Assembly: GCA_002371715.1 (NCBI GenBank)
Contig: DFGF01000128.1
Span: 1 to 40,326 of the forward strand
Direction: 5' to 3'
DNA: 40,326 nucleotides
From: Prevotella sp. UBA3757
GTDB taxonomy: Bacteria; Bacteroidota; Bacteroidia; Bacteroidales; Bacteroidaceae
In this document: one piece after another, positions 15,978 to 24,163 of the stretch
Layout of the letters: every line of letters starts with the position of its first letter
Numbering within the stretch: position 1 is the first letter of the stretch
The notes under the pieces: model-generated
Seen by the model: only the letters and a program-made list of their open reading frames with translations
Told to the model about the DNA's origin: nothing
The model's database searches: none
Program-made: the position numbers and the translations under genes

Positions 15978-18815
15978 ATGAAACTATTCATGAAACAAAA
16001 ATCACTGTTAGTGGCGGTGCTCATGCTGATGAGCACCGCCGTTATGATGGCACAGGGCATGATGCAGATGCCACCAATTCCCGTTGACCCTGATGTGCGC
16101 ATTGGCAAACTGGACAACGGACTGACGTATTATATCCGTCACAACGCATGGCCAGAGCAGCGTGCCGAGTTCTATATTGCCCAGCGCGTGGGTTCTATCC
16201 AGGAGGACGACAACCAGCGCGGTCTGGCCCACTTTCTGGAACACATGGCCTTCAACGGCTCGAAGCACTTCAAGGGCAACGAGATGCTGCGCTGGTGTGA
16301 GAGCGTCGGCGTCAAGTTCGGTACTGACCTCAATGCCTATACGTCCATTGACCAGACGGTCTATAATATAAGTAATGTACCCACGACGCGCGAGGGCATC
16401 ATCGACTCCTGCCTGCTCATCCTCTACGACTGGGCTGACGGCCTGCTGCTGGAACAGGAGGAGATTGAGAAGGAGCGTGGCGTCATCCACGAAGAGTGGC
16501 GACTGCGCACGTCGGCTCAGATGCGTATGCTGGAGCGCGACCTGCCCAAGCTCTATCCCGGTTCGAAGTACGGCCACCGCATGCCTATTGGACTGATGGA
16601 GATTATCGACAACTTCGAGCGTCCTTTCCTGCAGGCTTACTACGAGAAGTGGTATCGCCCTGACAACCAGGCCATCATCGTGGTGGGCGACGTCGACGTT
16701 AATCAGGTTGAGCAGAAGGTCAAGGACCTCTTCTCGCCCATCGTGCTGCCCGAACAGCGCGCACTGGTGACGATGGAACCCGTGCCCGACAATACGGAGG
16801 CCATCTACGTCATTGACAAGGATAAGGAGCAACAGTACAACATCATCGAGGTGATGATGAAGCACAAAGCCTTCCCCGACTCACTGAAGGGCACCATGGC
16901 CTATATGGCCTCCAACTATATGAAGAATGCAGCCATTTCGATGCTCAACGACCGTCTGAGCGAGTATGCACAGAAGCCCGAGAGTCCTTTCCTGCAGGGT
17001 TCCGTCAGCGACGGCGACTACCTGCTGTCGCGCAGCGTTGATGCCTTCGAGATGGGCATCCTGCCCAAGGACGGTCAGGCTGAGGCTGCCGTAACCGCCG
17101 TGCTGACGGAGGTGCGCCGTGCTGCTGAGTTCGGGTTTACGCCTACGGAGTATAATCGTTTCAAGGCCAACTATCTGAGCAACCTCGACAAGCAGTACTC
17201 CAACAAGGACAAGCGCTATAACCGCCAGTTTGTAAACAGCTATGTTCAGCACTACCTGAACAGCGAGCCCATCCCCAGCATCGACTTTACCTACCAGACG
17301 ATGAAGCAGGTGGTGCCGATGCTGCCAGTCGATGCGATTAACATGCTCATCAAGGAGTTGGTCAGCCTGACAGACACTAACCTTGTGGTGCTTAACTTCA
17401 ACAATGAGAAAGAAGGAGCCGTCTATCCCACCGAACAAGGACTGATGCAGGCTATCGCTGCCGGACGTAGCGCACAGATTGAGGCTTATGTCGACAACGT
17501 GAAGGACGAGCCGCTGATGACCACGCTGCCCAAGCCCGGCAAGATTAAAAAGGAAACCAAGAATGACCTGTTCGGCTATACCGAACTGAAATTGTCGAAC
17601 GGTGTGACCGTTGTGCTTAAGAAGACTGACCTGAAGAAAGACCAGGTGCTGCTGAGTGGCGAGGGTAAGGGCGGTTCGAGCCTCTATCCTGACAGCGAAC
17701 TGCCCAACATCAAGATGTTTGGCGACGTCATCGAGGCCAGCGGACTGGGCAATTTCTCGCATACCGAACTGGAAAAGGCCCTGGCCGGCAAGATTGCCAG
17801 TGCATCGCTCTCGATGAGTGCCTACCGCCAGCACATCAGTGGCAGCTCGACACCGAAGGACGTTGAGACCATGTTGCAGCTGGTTTACCTCTATTTTACG
17901 AATATCAACAAGGACCAGAAGTCCTATGACAACCTGATGCAGACCACCGAGGTGTCGCTGAAAAACCGTCTGTTGCAGCCTGAGAATGTCTTTGCCGACT
18001 CGCTGACGCTGACGCTGGGCAGCCACAAGCCCCGTGTCAAGCCTCTGGACCTTGACGACCTCAAGCAGGTCAGCTACGACCGCATCCTCGAGATGGCCAA
18101 GGAGTGCACAGCTAATGCTGCCGGCTATACCTTCACCATCATCGGTAACTATGACGAGCAGACCATTCGTCCGCTCATCGAACAGTATCTGGCCTCGCTG
18201 CCCGCCAAGGGTAAGGTGCAGAAGCCTAGGCAGATCAATACTGATTTCGAGGGTGTCGTCGTCAACAATTTCAAGAACAAGGCTGAGACACCGAAGGCCA
18301 TTGCTGTCATGTTCTGGTATTCCAAGCAGCAGCCCTATACGCTGGAGAACAGCATCAAGGCCACGATGGCCGGACAGATACTGTCGATGGAGTATCTGAA
18401 GAAGATTCGCGAGGATGCCAGCGCCGCCTACACCGTTGGTGCACAAGCCAGCGTGAGCCGCGACGACTTCGAGGAGTCTTCGTCGGTCTACGTCTACTGT
18501 CCCATGAAGCCCGAGAAGGCTGACGTGGCTCTGCAGATCATGCGCGACGAAGTGAGCGCGTTGGCTAAGACCTGCGATGCCGACAAACTGGCAAAGGTCA
18601 AGGAGTACATGCTCAAGAATCATGCCGACCAGCTGAAGCAGAACGGCTACTGGCTGGGGCGCATCAATAGCTGGCGCGAGTTTGGTATTGACTTCCATAC
18701 CGATTACGAGCGTGTGGTCAATGCCCAGACACCAGAGTCTATCAGTGCCTTCATGAGCGAACTCCTCAAGGCCGGCAATCGTGCCGAAGTCATCATGATG
18801 CCAGCTGAGAACTGA
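15978..18815 (+). CDS. Periplasmic M16 (pitrilysin/insulinase) zinc peptidase
   Basis: A 945-residue protein with an N-terminal Sec signal (to about residue 26, MMAQG) and no lipobox. Zinc motif HFLEH is at 85-89, and the distal ligand Glu166 lies exactly 76 residues after it, as in HxxEH-x76-E. There are two M16 halves, the second (from about 530) without the zinc motif, as usual in single-chain pitrilysins such as PqqL and FusC. These enzymes enclose and degrade peptides or small unfolded proteins. Being third in the receptor-lipoprotein-peptidase operon suggests it processes what the receptor imports. The last residues and TGA stop are part of heptamer array D. Confidence 0.93.
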   Translation: MKLFMKQKSLLVAVLMLMSTAVMMAQGMMQMPPIPVDPDVRIGKLDNGLTYYIRHNAWPEQRAEFYIAQRVGSIQEDDNQRGLAHFLEHMAFNGSKHFKGNEMLRWCESVGVKFGTDLNAYTSIDQTVYNISNVPTTREGIIDSCLLILYDWADGLLLEQEEIEKERGVIHEEWRLRTSAQMRMLERDLPKLYPGSKYGHRMPIGLMEIIDNFERPFLQAYYEKWYRPDNQAIIVVGDVDVNQVEQKVKDLFSPIVLPEQRALVTMEPVPDNTEAIYVIDKDKEQQYNIIEVMMKHKAFPDSLKGTMAYMASNYMKNAAISMLNDRLSEYAQKPESPFLQGSVSDGDYLLSRSVDAFEMGILPKDGQAEAAVTAVLTEVRRAAEFGFTPTEYNRFKANYLSNLDKQYSNKDKRYNRQFVNSYVQHYLNSEPIPSIDFTYQTMKQVVPMLPVDAINMLIKELVSLTDTNLVVLNFNNEKEGAVYPTEQGLMQAIAAGRSAQIEAYVDNVKDEPLMTTLPKPGKIKKETKNDLFGYTELKLSNGVTVVLKKTDLKKDQVLLSGEGKGGSSLYPDSELPNIKMFGDVIEASGLGNFSHTELEKALAGKIASASLSMSAYRQHISGSSTPKDVETMLQLVYLYFTNINKDQKSYDNLMQTTEVSLKNRLLQPENVFADSLTLTLGSHKPRVKPLDLDDLKQVSYDRILEMAKECTANAAGYTFTIIGNYDEQTIRPLIEQYLASLPAKGKVQKPRQINTDFEGVVVNNFKNKAETPKAIAVMFWYSKQQPYTLENSIKATMAGQILSMEYLKKIREDASAAYTVGAQASVSRDDFEESSSVYVYCPMKPEKADVALQIMRDEVSALAKTCDADKLAKVKEYMLKNHADQLKQNGYWLGRINSWREFGIDFHTDYERVVNAQTPESISAFMSELLKAGNRAEVIMMPAEN

Positions 18816-18846
18816 AAGCTGAGAACTGAAAGGTGAGAACTGAGAT
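18805..18846 (+). repeat. Heptamer array D (CTGAGAA/CTGAAAG type), 6 units
   Basis: Units start at 18805, 18812, 18819, 18826, 18833 and 18840. The M16 stop codon (18813-18815) is the TGA of unit 2, and the array encodes the last residues Ala-Glu-Asn. Confidence 0.85.
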
Positions 18847-18900
18847 GTATGATTAGTTCGAGCTGAGAAAATTGAACAATAAAAGAAATTGAGTAATCAA

Positions 18901-18936
18901 TTGTAAATAGTAAATAGTTAAATTGTAAATTATAAA
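18901..18936 (+). repeat. Imperfect heptamer array E (TTGTAAA type) before metK
   Basis: Units of TTGTAAA/TAGTAAA type, one of them 8 bp, end 1 bp before the metK ATG. I saw no riboswitch-like structure in the 122 bp before metK. Confidence 0.6.
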
Positions 18937-18937
18937 G

Positions 18938-20197
18938 ATGAGTTATTTGTTTTCATCTGAATCCGTTTCTGAAGGCCATCCCGACAAGGTGGCCGACCAG
19001 ATAAGTGATGCCATCCTCGACCAGTTTCTGGCTTACGACGAGCATGCCCGCGTGGCATGCGAGTCGTTTGTCACAACGGGACAGGTGGTTCTCATGGGCG
19101 AGGTGCGCAGCGAGGTTTATATCGACCTGCAAACCATCGCCCGCAACACCATCAAGAAGATAGGTTACACGAAGGCTGAATACCAGTTTGACGGTAACTC
19201 GTGTGGCATTCTGACCGCCATCCACGAGCAGAGCGAGGACATCAATCGCGGCGTGGATAACGGTAATGAGGATGAGCAGGGAGCCGGCGACCAGGGCATG
19301 ATGTTTGGCTACGCCACTAACGAGACGGAGAGCCTGATGCCCGTATCCATTGACCTGGCACACCTCATCATGCGAACGCTGGCCGATATCCGTAAGGAGG
19401 GCAAGGTGATGACCTATCTGCGTCCGGACGCCAAGAGCCAGGTCACCGTCCAATACTCTGACGATGGTATTCCCGAACGCATCGATACCATCGTGGTCTC
19501 TACCCAGCACGACGAGTTCGACAGTGACGATGAGCGCATGCTGGCGCGCATCCGCGAGGATGTCATCAATATCCTGATGCCGCGCGTTAAGCAGCAGATT
19601 CACTCTCAGAACGTTTTGGCACTGTTTGGAGACGATATCAAGTACTATGTCAATCCAACTGGCAAGTTCGTCATTGGCGGCCCTCATGGTGATACGGGGC
19701 TGACGGGCCGCAAGATTATTGTCGACACCTATGGCGGCAAGGGCGCTCATGGTGGTGGTGCCTTCTCGGGCAAGGACTCCTCGAAGGTGGATCGTTCAGC
19801 AGCCTACGCTGCCCGCCATATTGCCAAGAACATGGTGGCAGCTGGTGTTGCTGACGAGATGCTGGTACAGGTGAGCTACGCCATTGGAGTGGCCCGTCCT
19901 ATGAACATCTACGTGAATACCTATGGGCGTTCTCATGTGAAGATGTCCGATGGCGAGATAGCCAAGAAGATTGAAGAACTCTTCGACCTGCGTCCCAAGG
20001 CCATCGAGCGTACGCTGAAGCTCCGCCAGCCCATGTATCTCGAGACGGCTGCTTACGGCCACATGGGTCGTCAGAACGAGGTGGTCCGGAAAACATTTAC
20101 CAGTCGCTATCACGAGACCAAGACGATGGATGTAGAACTGTTTACGTGGGAGAAACTCGACCGCGTCAGTGACATCAGACGGGCTTTCAATCTCTAA
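18938..20197 (+). CDS. metK: S-adenosylmethionine synthase
   Basis: A 419-residue cytosolic enzyme that makes S-adenosylmethionine from methionine and ATP. Signatures are SEGHPDKVADQ near 11-21, the GAGDQGMMFGYA motif and the phosphate-loop GGGAFSGKDSSKVDRSAAY. It is slightly longer than E. coli MetK, as usual in Bacteroidota. DUF4271 follows after 3 bp and hemD after that, so it heads a metK-DUF4271-hemD-rnpA-yidD-tyrS gene run. Confidence 0.97.
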   Translation: MSYLFSSESVSEGHPDKVADQISDAILDQFLAYDEHARVACESFVTTGQVVLMGEVRSEVYIDLQTIARNTIKKIGYTKAEYQFDGNSCGILTAIHEQSEDINRGVDNGNEDEQGAGDQGMMFGYATNETESLMPVSIDLAHLIMRTLADIRKEGKVMTYLRPDAKSQVTVQYSDDGIPERIDTIVVSTQHDEFDSDDERMLARIREDVINILMPRVKQQIHSQNVLALFGDDIKYYVNPTGKFVIGGPHGDTGLTGRKIIVDTYGGKGAHGGGAFSGKDSSKVDRSAAYAARHIAKNMVAAGVADEMLVQVSYAIGVARPMNIYVNTYGRSHVKMSDGEIAKKIEELFDLRPKAIERTLKLRQPMYLETAAYGHMGRQNEVVRKTFTSRYHETKTMDVELFTWEKLDRVSDIRRAFNL

Positions 20198-20200
20198 GTA

Positions 20201-21052
20201 ATGGCCAGCCAGCAAGCAAACATAGACTCGGTGTACTTGCCCCTGCGCGACGGTGGCGTCAGTCCGCTCGATGTGCAGTTGCCACAATACTATCGAGAGA
20301 ATTTCTTCTCTGACGATACCCTCTACCATGCTGAACTGCCTGGAGGAAAGTTCGGCGTGGCGGGAATGCCAGTACCTAATTCGCTGTATAGCGACAATCT
20401 GGTGGCGGTTATGATGCTTGTTTTCTTTCTTCTCATGGTCATTGCGCTGTCCAGTATCCATGAGTTTGTCAGTCACCAGCTCAAGCGTTTCTTCCTGCCC
20501 ACGCACGATGGTGGTGTAGAGGTGAATGAGACGGGTTCGGAACTGCGCATCCAGATGTTCCTGGTGCTGGTGAATGGTCTGCTGATAGCGCTGCTCGTCT
20601 ATTTTTATACAATTAACACCATTGGCGACTCGTTTGTTCTCTCGTCGCCATATTATCTTCTTGCCATCTACGCGGGACTATTGATAGCCTACTTCCTGTT
20701 GAAGGGACTGCTGTATGTGATAGTCAATACAGTTTTGTTTGGTGGTAAAAAAAGTCAACAGTGGCTCAGGCTGCTCATCCTGATAACAGCCTTGGAAGGC
20801 ATACTGCTATTACCTGCAGTCTTCTTTCAGGCATATTTCGGCATGACAGAGCAAAATGTCATCGTTTATTTTACAGTTGTACTGATTTTTGTTAAAATAT
20901 TGACGTTTTTTAAGTGTTATGCCGTCTTTTTTCGAACGAATGTCGTTAAATTGCAAATTATTTTGTACTTTTGTGCCCTCGAAATGATACCTTTGCTGGC
21001 TCTTTGGTCGGCATTGGATTTTGCGGCAAACAGTTTGAAAATAATTTTTTAG
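20201..21052 (+). CDS. DUF4271 multi-pass membrane protein
   Basis: A 283-residue protein. A soluble N-terminal ~65 residues precede about six hydrophobic segments (around 68-85, 115-140, 150-175, 190-210, 220-240 and 250-275). It matches the Bacteroidota family DUF4271, which is typically encoded just before hemD as here. Function is unknown; the constant neighbourhood suggests a membrane role related to tetrapyrrole supply or the envelope, but that is inference. Gap to metK is 3 bp and to hemD 9 bp. A TACTTTTG box inside its 3' end (20966-20973) could start an extra transcript for hemD, though it lacks a good -33 element. Confidence 0.8.
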   Translation: MASQQANIDSVYLPLRDGGVSPLDVQLPQYYRENFFSDDTLYHAELPGGKFGVAGMPVPNSLYSDNLVAVMMLVFFLLMVIALSSIHEFVSHQLKRFFLPTHDGGVEVNETGSELRIQMFLVLVNGLLIALLVYFYTINTIGDSFVLSSPYYLLAIYAGLLIAYFLLKGLLYVIVNTVLFGGKKSQQWLRLLILITALEGILLLPAVFFQAYFGMTEQNVIVYFTVVLIFVKILTFFKCYAVFFRTNVVKLQIILYFCALEMIPLLALWSALDFAANSLKIIF

Positions 21053-21061
21053 GACAAAGTA

Positions 21062-21811
21062 ATGATAAAGAAAATTCTGGTATCCCAGCCAAAACCGTCG
21101 AGCGAAAAGTCACCTTACTACGACATTGCCCAACGGTTTGATGTCGAACTGGTATTCCGTCCGTTCATCAAGGTTCAGGGAATCTCGGCCAAGGAATTCC
21201 GGGCTCAGAAGGTGAACATTCTGGACTATACGGCCGTTGTGTTTACCTCGCGTCATGCCATCGACCATTTTTTCACTCTGGCCAAGGAGTTGCGTGTGGC
21301 GATTCCTGAGGATATGAAGTATTTCTGTGTCACCGAGACCATTTCGCTCTACATTCAGAAGTATGTACAGTACCGCAAGCGCAAGGTGTTCTACGGTACA
21401 ACAGGAAAAATTGACGACCTGCTGCCAACGATGGTGAAGCATAAGAGTGAGAAGTACCTCATTCCTATGAGTGATGTCCATAGTGACAGCCTGGCACAGT
21501 TGCTTGACTCCAAGAAATTGCAGCACCGTGAGTGCGTCATGTACCGCACGGTCAGCAATGACTTCACTCCTGAAGAGGTAGCGAATTTTGACTATGACAT
21601 GCTGGTATTCTTCAGCCCTTCAGGTATCGAGTCGCTCATTAAGAATTTCCCTGATTTCAAGCAGAACAACGTTGCCATTGCCACCTTCGGACCTGCCACT
21701 GCCCAGGCTGCACGTGATGCTGGCCTGCACCTTGACGTGGAGGCACCCACCGAGAAGTATCCTTCCATGACGGGTGCCTTGCAGCACTATTTGCTGACCA
21801 TCGAAGAGTAA
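21062..21811 (+). CDS. hemD: Uroporphyrinogen-III synthase
   Basis: A 249-residue HemD-type protein that closes and inverts ring D of hydroxymethylbilane. The two-domain pattern is visible: domain 1 with DYTAVVFTSRHAIDHFF, a CVTETISLYIQKY segment, then domain 2 with YDMLVFFSPSGIESLIKNF and ATFGPATAQAARDAGL. HemD is poorly conserved, but this block order is characteristic. No other haem-pathway genes are in the window. It lies directly after DUF4271, the common arrangement in this phylum. Confidence 0.88.
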   Translation: MIKKILVSQPKPSSEKSPYYDIAQRFDVELVFRPFIKVQGISAKEFRAQKVNILDYTAVVFTSRHAIDHFFTLAKELRVAIPEDMKYFCVTETISLYIQKYVQYRKRKVFYGTTGKIDDLLPTMVKHKSEKYLIPMSDVHSDSLAQLLDSKKLQHRECVMYRTVSNDFTPEEVANFDYDMLVFFSPSGIESLIKNFPDFKQNNVAIATFGPATAQAARDAGLHLDVEAPTEKYPSMTGALQHYLLTIEE

Positions 21812-21860
21812 TGCGTATCGTGATATGGTAGGCTGAGACGGGGTAGACGGTTAAAGCGGT

Positions 21861-22253
21861 ATGAGGGCAACGTTCAGAAAATCTGAGCGCATGGTCAGCC
21901 TCAAGCTGATTGAGACGCTTTTCGGAGGCGGATGCAGCCAGTCGCTGGCTGCTTTTCCGTTGAGGGCCGTCTATATGTTAGGCGAACGTCAGCCGGGCCA
22001 GGCTTCCGTACAATTACTGATCAGTGTACCGAAGAAACGTTTCCATCATGCTGTAGACCGCAATCGTGCAAAGCGACAGATTCGTGAGGCTTTCCGCAAG
22101 CATAAAGACCTGTTGGTGCCGCAGCTGCCCGACGGTCAGAGTCTGTTTCTAGCACTTATCTGGCTCTCTGATAATCATCGCCCGTCTCAGGAGGTGGGGA
22201 AACGTGTTGTAGGATTGATGCGGAGAATCTCTGAGAAGATGGCTGATGTGTGA
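21861..22253 (+). CDS. rnpA: Ribonuclease P protein component
   Basis: A 130-residue basic protein that assists the RNase P RNA in 5' processing of pre-tRNA. The RNR signature DRNRAKRQIREAFR is at about 66-79, preceded by SVPKKRFHHAV. It is followed by yidD, the usual partner in the rnpA-yidD order. Its TGA stop is the second unit of heptamer array F. Confidence 0.95.
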   Translation: MRATFRKSERMVSLKLIETLFGGGCSQSLAAFPLRAVYMLGERQPGQASVQLLISVPKKRFHHAVDRNRAKRQIREAFRKHKDLLVPQLPDGQSLFLALIWLSDNHRPSQEVGKRVVGLMRRISEKMADV

Positions 22254-22306
22254 TGGCTGATGGCTGAGGGATGATGTGTGATGGCTGATGGATGATGCAT
22301 GATGGA
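22244..22306 (+). repeat. Heptamer array F (TGATGGC type), 9 units
   Basis: Nine 7-bp units beginning at 22244, all starting TGA. It contains both the rnpA stop (22251-22253) and the yidD start (22299-22301 or 22302-22304), so it forms the whole junction between the two genes. Confidence 0.85.
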
Positions 22307-22532
22307 TGGTATAAGGCGCTTTTTGTCGTGGATGCTGGTAGTTCCTATCCGGTTTTATCAGATTTGCATTTCGCCGTTGCTGGGTCCCTCGTGCCGGTTT
22401 ACGCCTACGTGTTCCGAATATGCCCGTCAGGCCATCCTGAAGCACGGCCCGCTGAAGGGACTCTATCTGGCCGTGAGGCGTATCTTGCGTTGCCATCCCT
22501 GGGGGGGCAGCGGGTATGATCCGGTGCCGTGA
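22299..22532 (+). CDS. yidD: Membrane protein insertion efficiency factor YidD
   Basis: A 77-residue small protein of the YidD family, which helps YidC-dependent insertion of membrane proteins. The signature ISPLLGPSCRFTPTCSEYA with two cysteines is present, followed by the family's HGPLKGLYLAVRRILRCHPW and a GGSGYDPVP ending. It has an amphipathic N-terminus. The ATG lies within heptamer array F; an alternative start is the next codon. It follows rnpA and precedes tyrS. Confidence 0.93.
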   Translation: MMDGIRRFLSWMLVVPIRFYQICISPLLGPSCRFTPTCSEYARQAILKHGPLKGLYLAVRRILRCHPWGGSGYDPVP

Positions 22533-22538
22533 AGGGAA

Positions 22539-22573
22539 TTGATAATGGATAATTGAGAATCGATAATTGATAA
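22539..22573 (+). repeat. Heptamer array G (TTGATAA type), 5 units
   Basis: Five units starting at 22539, between the yidD stop and the tyrS ATG at 22576. Every unit contains TAA and/or TGA. Confidence 0.85.
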
Positions 22574-22575
22574 TT

Positions 22576-23871
22576 ATGAAGAATTTTGTAGAAGAACTGA
22601 AATGGCGTGGCATGCTGGCACAGATGATGCCTGGCACGGAAGAGCTGCTCCAGAAAGAAATGGTTACTGCCTATCTTGGCACCGACCCTACGGCTGATTC
22701 ACTACATATCGGCCACCTCTGTGGTATCATGATGCTGCGTCACCTGCAGCATTGCGGCCATCGGCCCGTCATCCTTGTCGGTGGTGCCACTGGCATGATT
22801 GGTGATCCCTCCGGCAAGTCGCAGGAGCGCAACTTGCTCAATGACGAGACGCTGCGTCATAATCAGGAGTGCATCAAGCGCCAGGTGGCCAAGTTCCTGG
22901 ACTTCGAGTCCCAAGAACCCAATGCTGCCATCATGGTCAACAATTACGACTGGATGAAGGACTTTACGTTCCTCGACTTTGCGCGTGAGGTCGGTAAGCA
23001 CATCACCGTCAACTATATGATGGCTAAGGAGTCTGTCCAGCAGCGCCTCAACGGTACCGCTCGCGACGGTCTCTCGTTCACCGAGTTCACCTATCAACTG
23101 CTGCAGGGTTACGATTTTCTCTACCTCTATCAACACTATGGTGTGAAGTTGCAGCTTGGCGGCAACGACCAGTGGGGTAATATGACTACTGGTACGGAGT
23201 TGATTCGCCGCACGCTGGGCAACGAGGTGGAGACTTTCGCCCTGACCTGTCCGCTCATCACTAAGGCTGACGGCAAGAAGTTCGGCAAGACCGAGAGTGG
23301 TAACATCTGGCTCGATCCTGCCCGCACCACTCCGTATAGGTTTTATCAGTTCTGGCTTAATGTCTCAGACGACGATGCCGAGCGTTATATCAAGATATTC
23401 ACCTCGCTCGAGAAGGACGTCATCGATGCCCTTGTCCAGGAGCATCGTCAGGATCCCGGCCGTCGTGTGTTGCAGAAACGACTGGCCGAGGAGGTTACCG
23501 TTATGGTACACTCGCGCGAGGCGCTCGATGCAGCCATTGAGGCCTCTAACCTGCTTTTCGGCAAGTCGACGAAGGAGGGTTTGGAGAAACTTGACGAGCG
23601 TACCTTCCTTGACGTCTTCGACGGTGTGCCCCAGTTTGAGGTTTCAAAGGACCAGCTTGGTCAGCCCGCCATCGAACTGCTGACCACCGTTGCGCCTGTG
23701 TTCCCTTCAAAGGGCGAGATGCGCAAGATGGTGCAGGGGGGTGGCGTCAGCCTCAACAAGGAGAAACTGACCGACCAGAACCGTGCCGTCACAACTGACG
23801 ACCTGATTGACGGTAAGTATCTTTTGGCCCAGAAAGGCAAGAAAAACTACTATCTGCTCATCGTAAAGTAG
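22576..23871 (+). CDS. tyrS: Tyrosyl-tRNA synthetase
   Basis: A 431-residue class I synthetase that charges tRNA-Tyr. The HIGH motif is at 44-47 (DSLHIGHLCG) and the KMSKS equivalent is KFGKT near 237, the form typical of bacterial TyrRS. The C-terminus holds an S4-like RNA-binding domain (KGEMRKMVQGGGVSLNKEKL). The start at 22576 gives MKNFVEELKWRGML, the expected N-terminus. A long inverted repeat follows at 23890-23926. Confidence 0.96.
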   Translation: MKNFVEELKWRGMLAQMMPGTEELLQKEMVTAYLGTDPTADSLHIGHLCGIMMLRHLQHCGHRPVILVGGATGMIGDPSGKSQERNLLNDETLRHNQECIKRQVAKFLDFESQEPNAAIMVNNYDWMKDFTFLDFAREVGKHITVNYMMAKESVQQRLNGTARDGLSFTEFTYQLLQGYDFLYLYQHYGVKLQLGGNDQWGNMTTGTELIRRTLGNEVETFALTCPLITKADGKKFGKTESGNIWLDPARTTPYRFYQFWLNVSDDDAERYIKIFTSLEKDVIDALVQEHRQDPGRRVLQKRLAEEVTVMVHSREALDAAIEASNLLFGKSTKEGLEKLDERTFLDVFDGVPQFEVSKDQLGQPAIELLTTVAPVFPSKGEMRKMVQGGGVSLNKEKLTDQNRAVTTDDLIDGKYLLAQKGKKNYYLLIVK

Positions 23872-23889
23872 GCAGAAAGCGCGAAAAAA

Positions 23890-23931
23890 TTAGTAATTAT
23901 TTGGCGGTTTGCCAAATATTTACTAATTTTG
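23890..23931 (+). promoter_or_regulatory. tRNA-Gln promoter embedded in a 16-bp inverted repeat
   Basis: Arms 23890-23905 and 23911-23926 are complementary except for one position, with a 5-nt loop. The left arm contains the -33 box TTTG (23900-23903) and the right arm runs into the -7 box TAATTTTG (23924-23931). The same hairpin followed by TTTT could also end the tyrS transcript. Confidence 0.65.
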
Positions 23932-23951
23932 CAGCCGCTAACCCCTTAGGA

Positions 23952-24022
23952 TGTCCAATGGTGTAATGGTAGCACAACAGGTTTTGGTTCTGTTTGTGGT
24001 GGTTCGAATCCGCCTTGGACAA
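23952..24022 (+). tRNA. tRNA-Gln (anticodon TTG)
   Basis: A full cloverleaf can be folded by hand. Acceptor stem TGTCCAA pairs with TTGGACA. A short D arm precedes the anticodon stem ACAGG/TCTGT, whose loop TTTTGGT gives anticodon TTG (reads CAA). The T arm is GGTGG-TTCGAAT-CCGCC and the discriminator base is A. CCA is not encoded. It has its own promoter and a terminator at 24037. Confidence 0.95.
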
Positions 24023-24036
24023 CCCACATTAAGAGA

Positions 24037-24073
24037 GAGTGACCCTTCAGTCCGAGGGGTCATTCTTTTATTT
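24037..24073 (+). terminator. Intrinsic terminator after tRNA-Gln
   Basis: GAGTGACCC (24037-24045) pairs with GGGTCATTC (24057-24065), one G-U pair, followed by TTTTATTT. Confidence 0.8.
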
Positions 24074-24127
24074 GGGTGCCGGTAGATGTTTTTCTTTTGC
24101 GCTACTCCAATTTTTATCGTCTTATTC

Positions 24128-24158
24128 TTGGAAGTGTCGGAATAAGTTTGTAACTTTG
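24128..24158 (+). promoter_or_regulatory. Promoter of the flippase-like gene
   Basis: TTG at 24128-24130 and TAACTTTG at 24151-24158, 20 bp apart. The -7 box ends only 5 nt before the likely TTG start codon at 24164. Confidence 0.6.
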
Positions 24159-24163
24159 CAGCA

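Noticed and set aside
16881..18698. 605-codon minus-strand open frame
   Set aside because: Antisense to the M16 peptidase; its translation shows no recognisable domain.
18816..18937. SAM riboswitch before metK
   Set aside because: The 122 bp are AT-rich with simple repeats and show no helix arrangement of a known SAM riboswitch.
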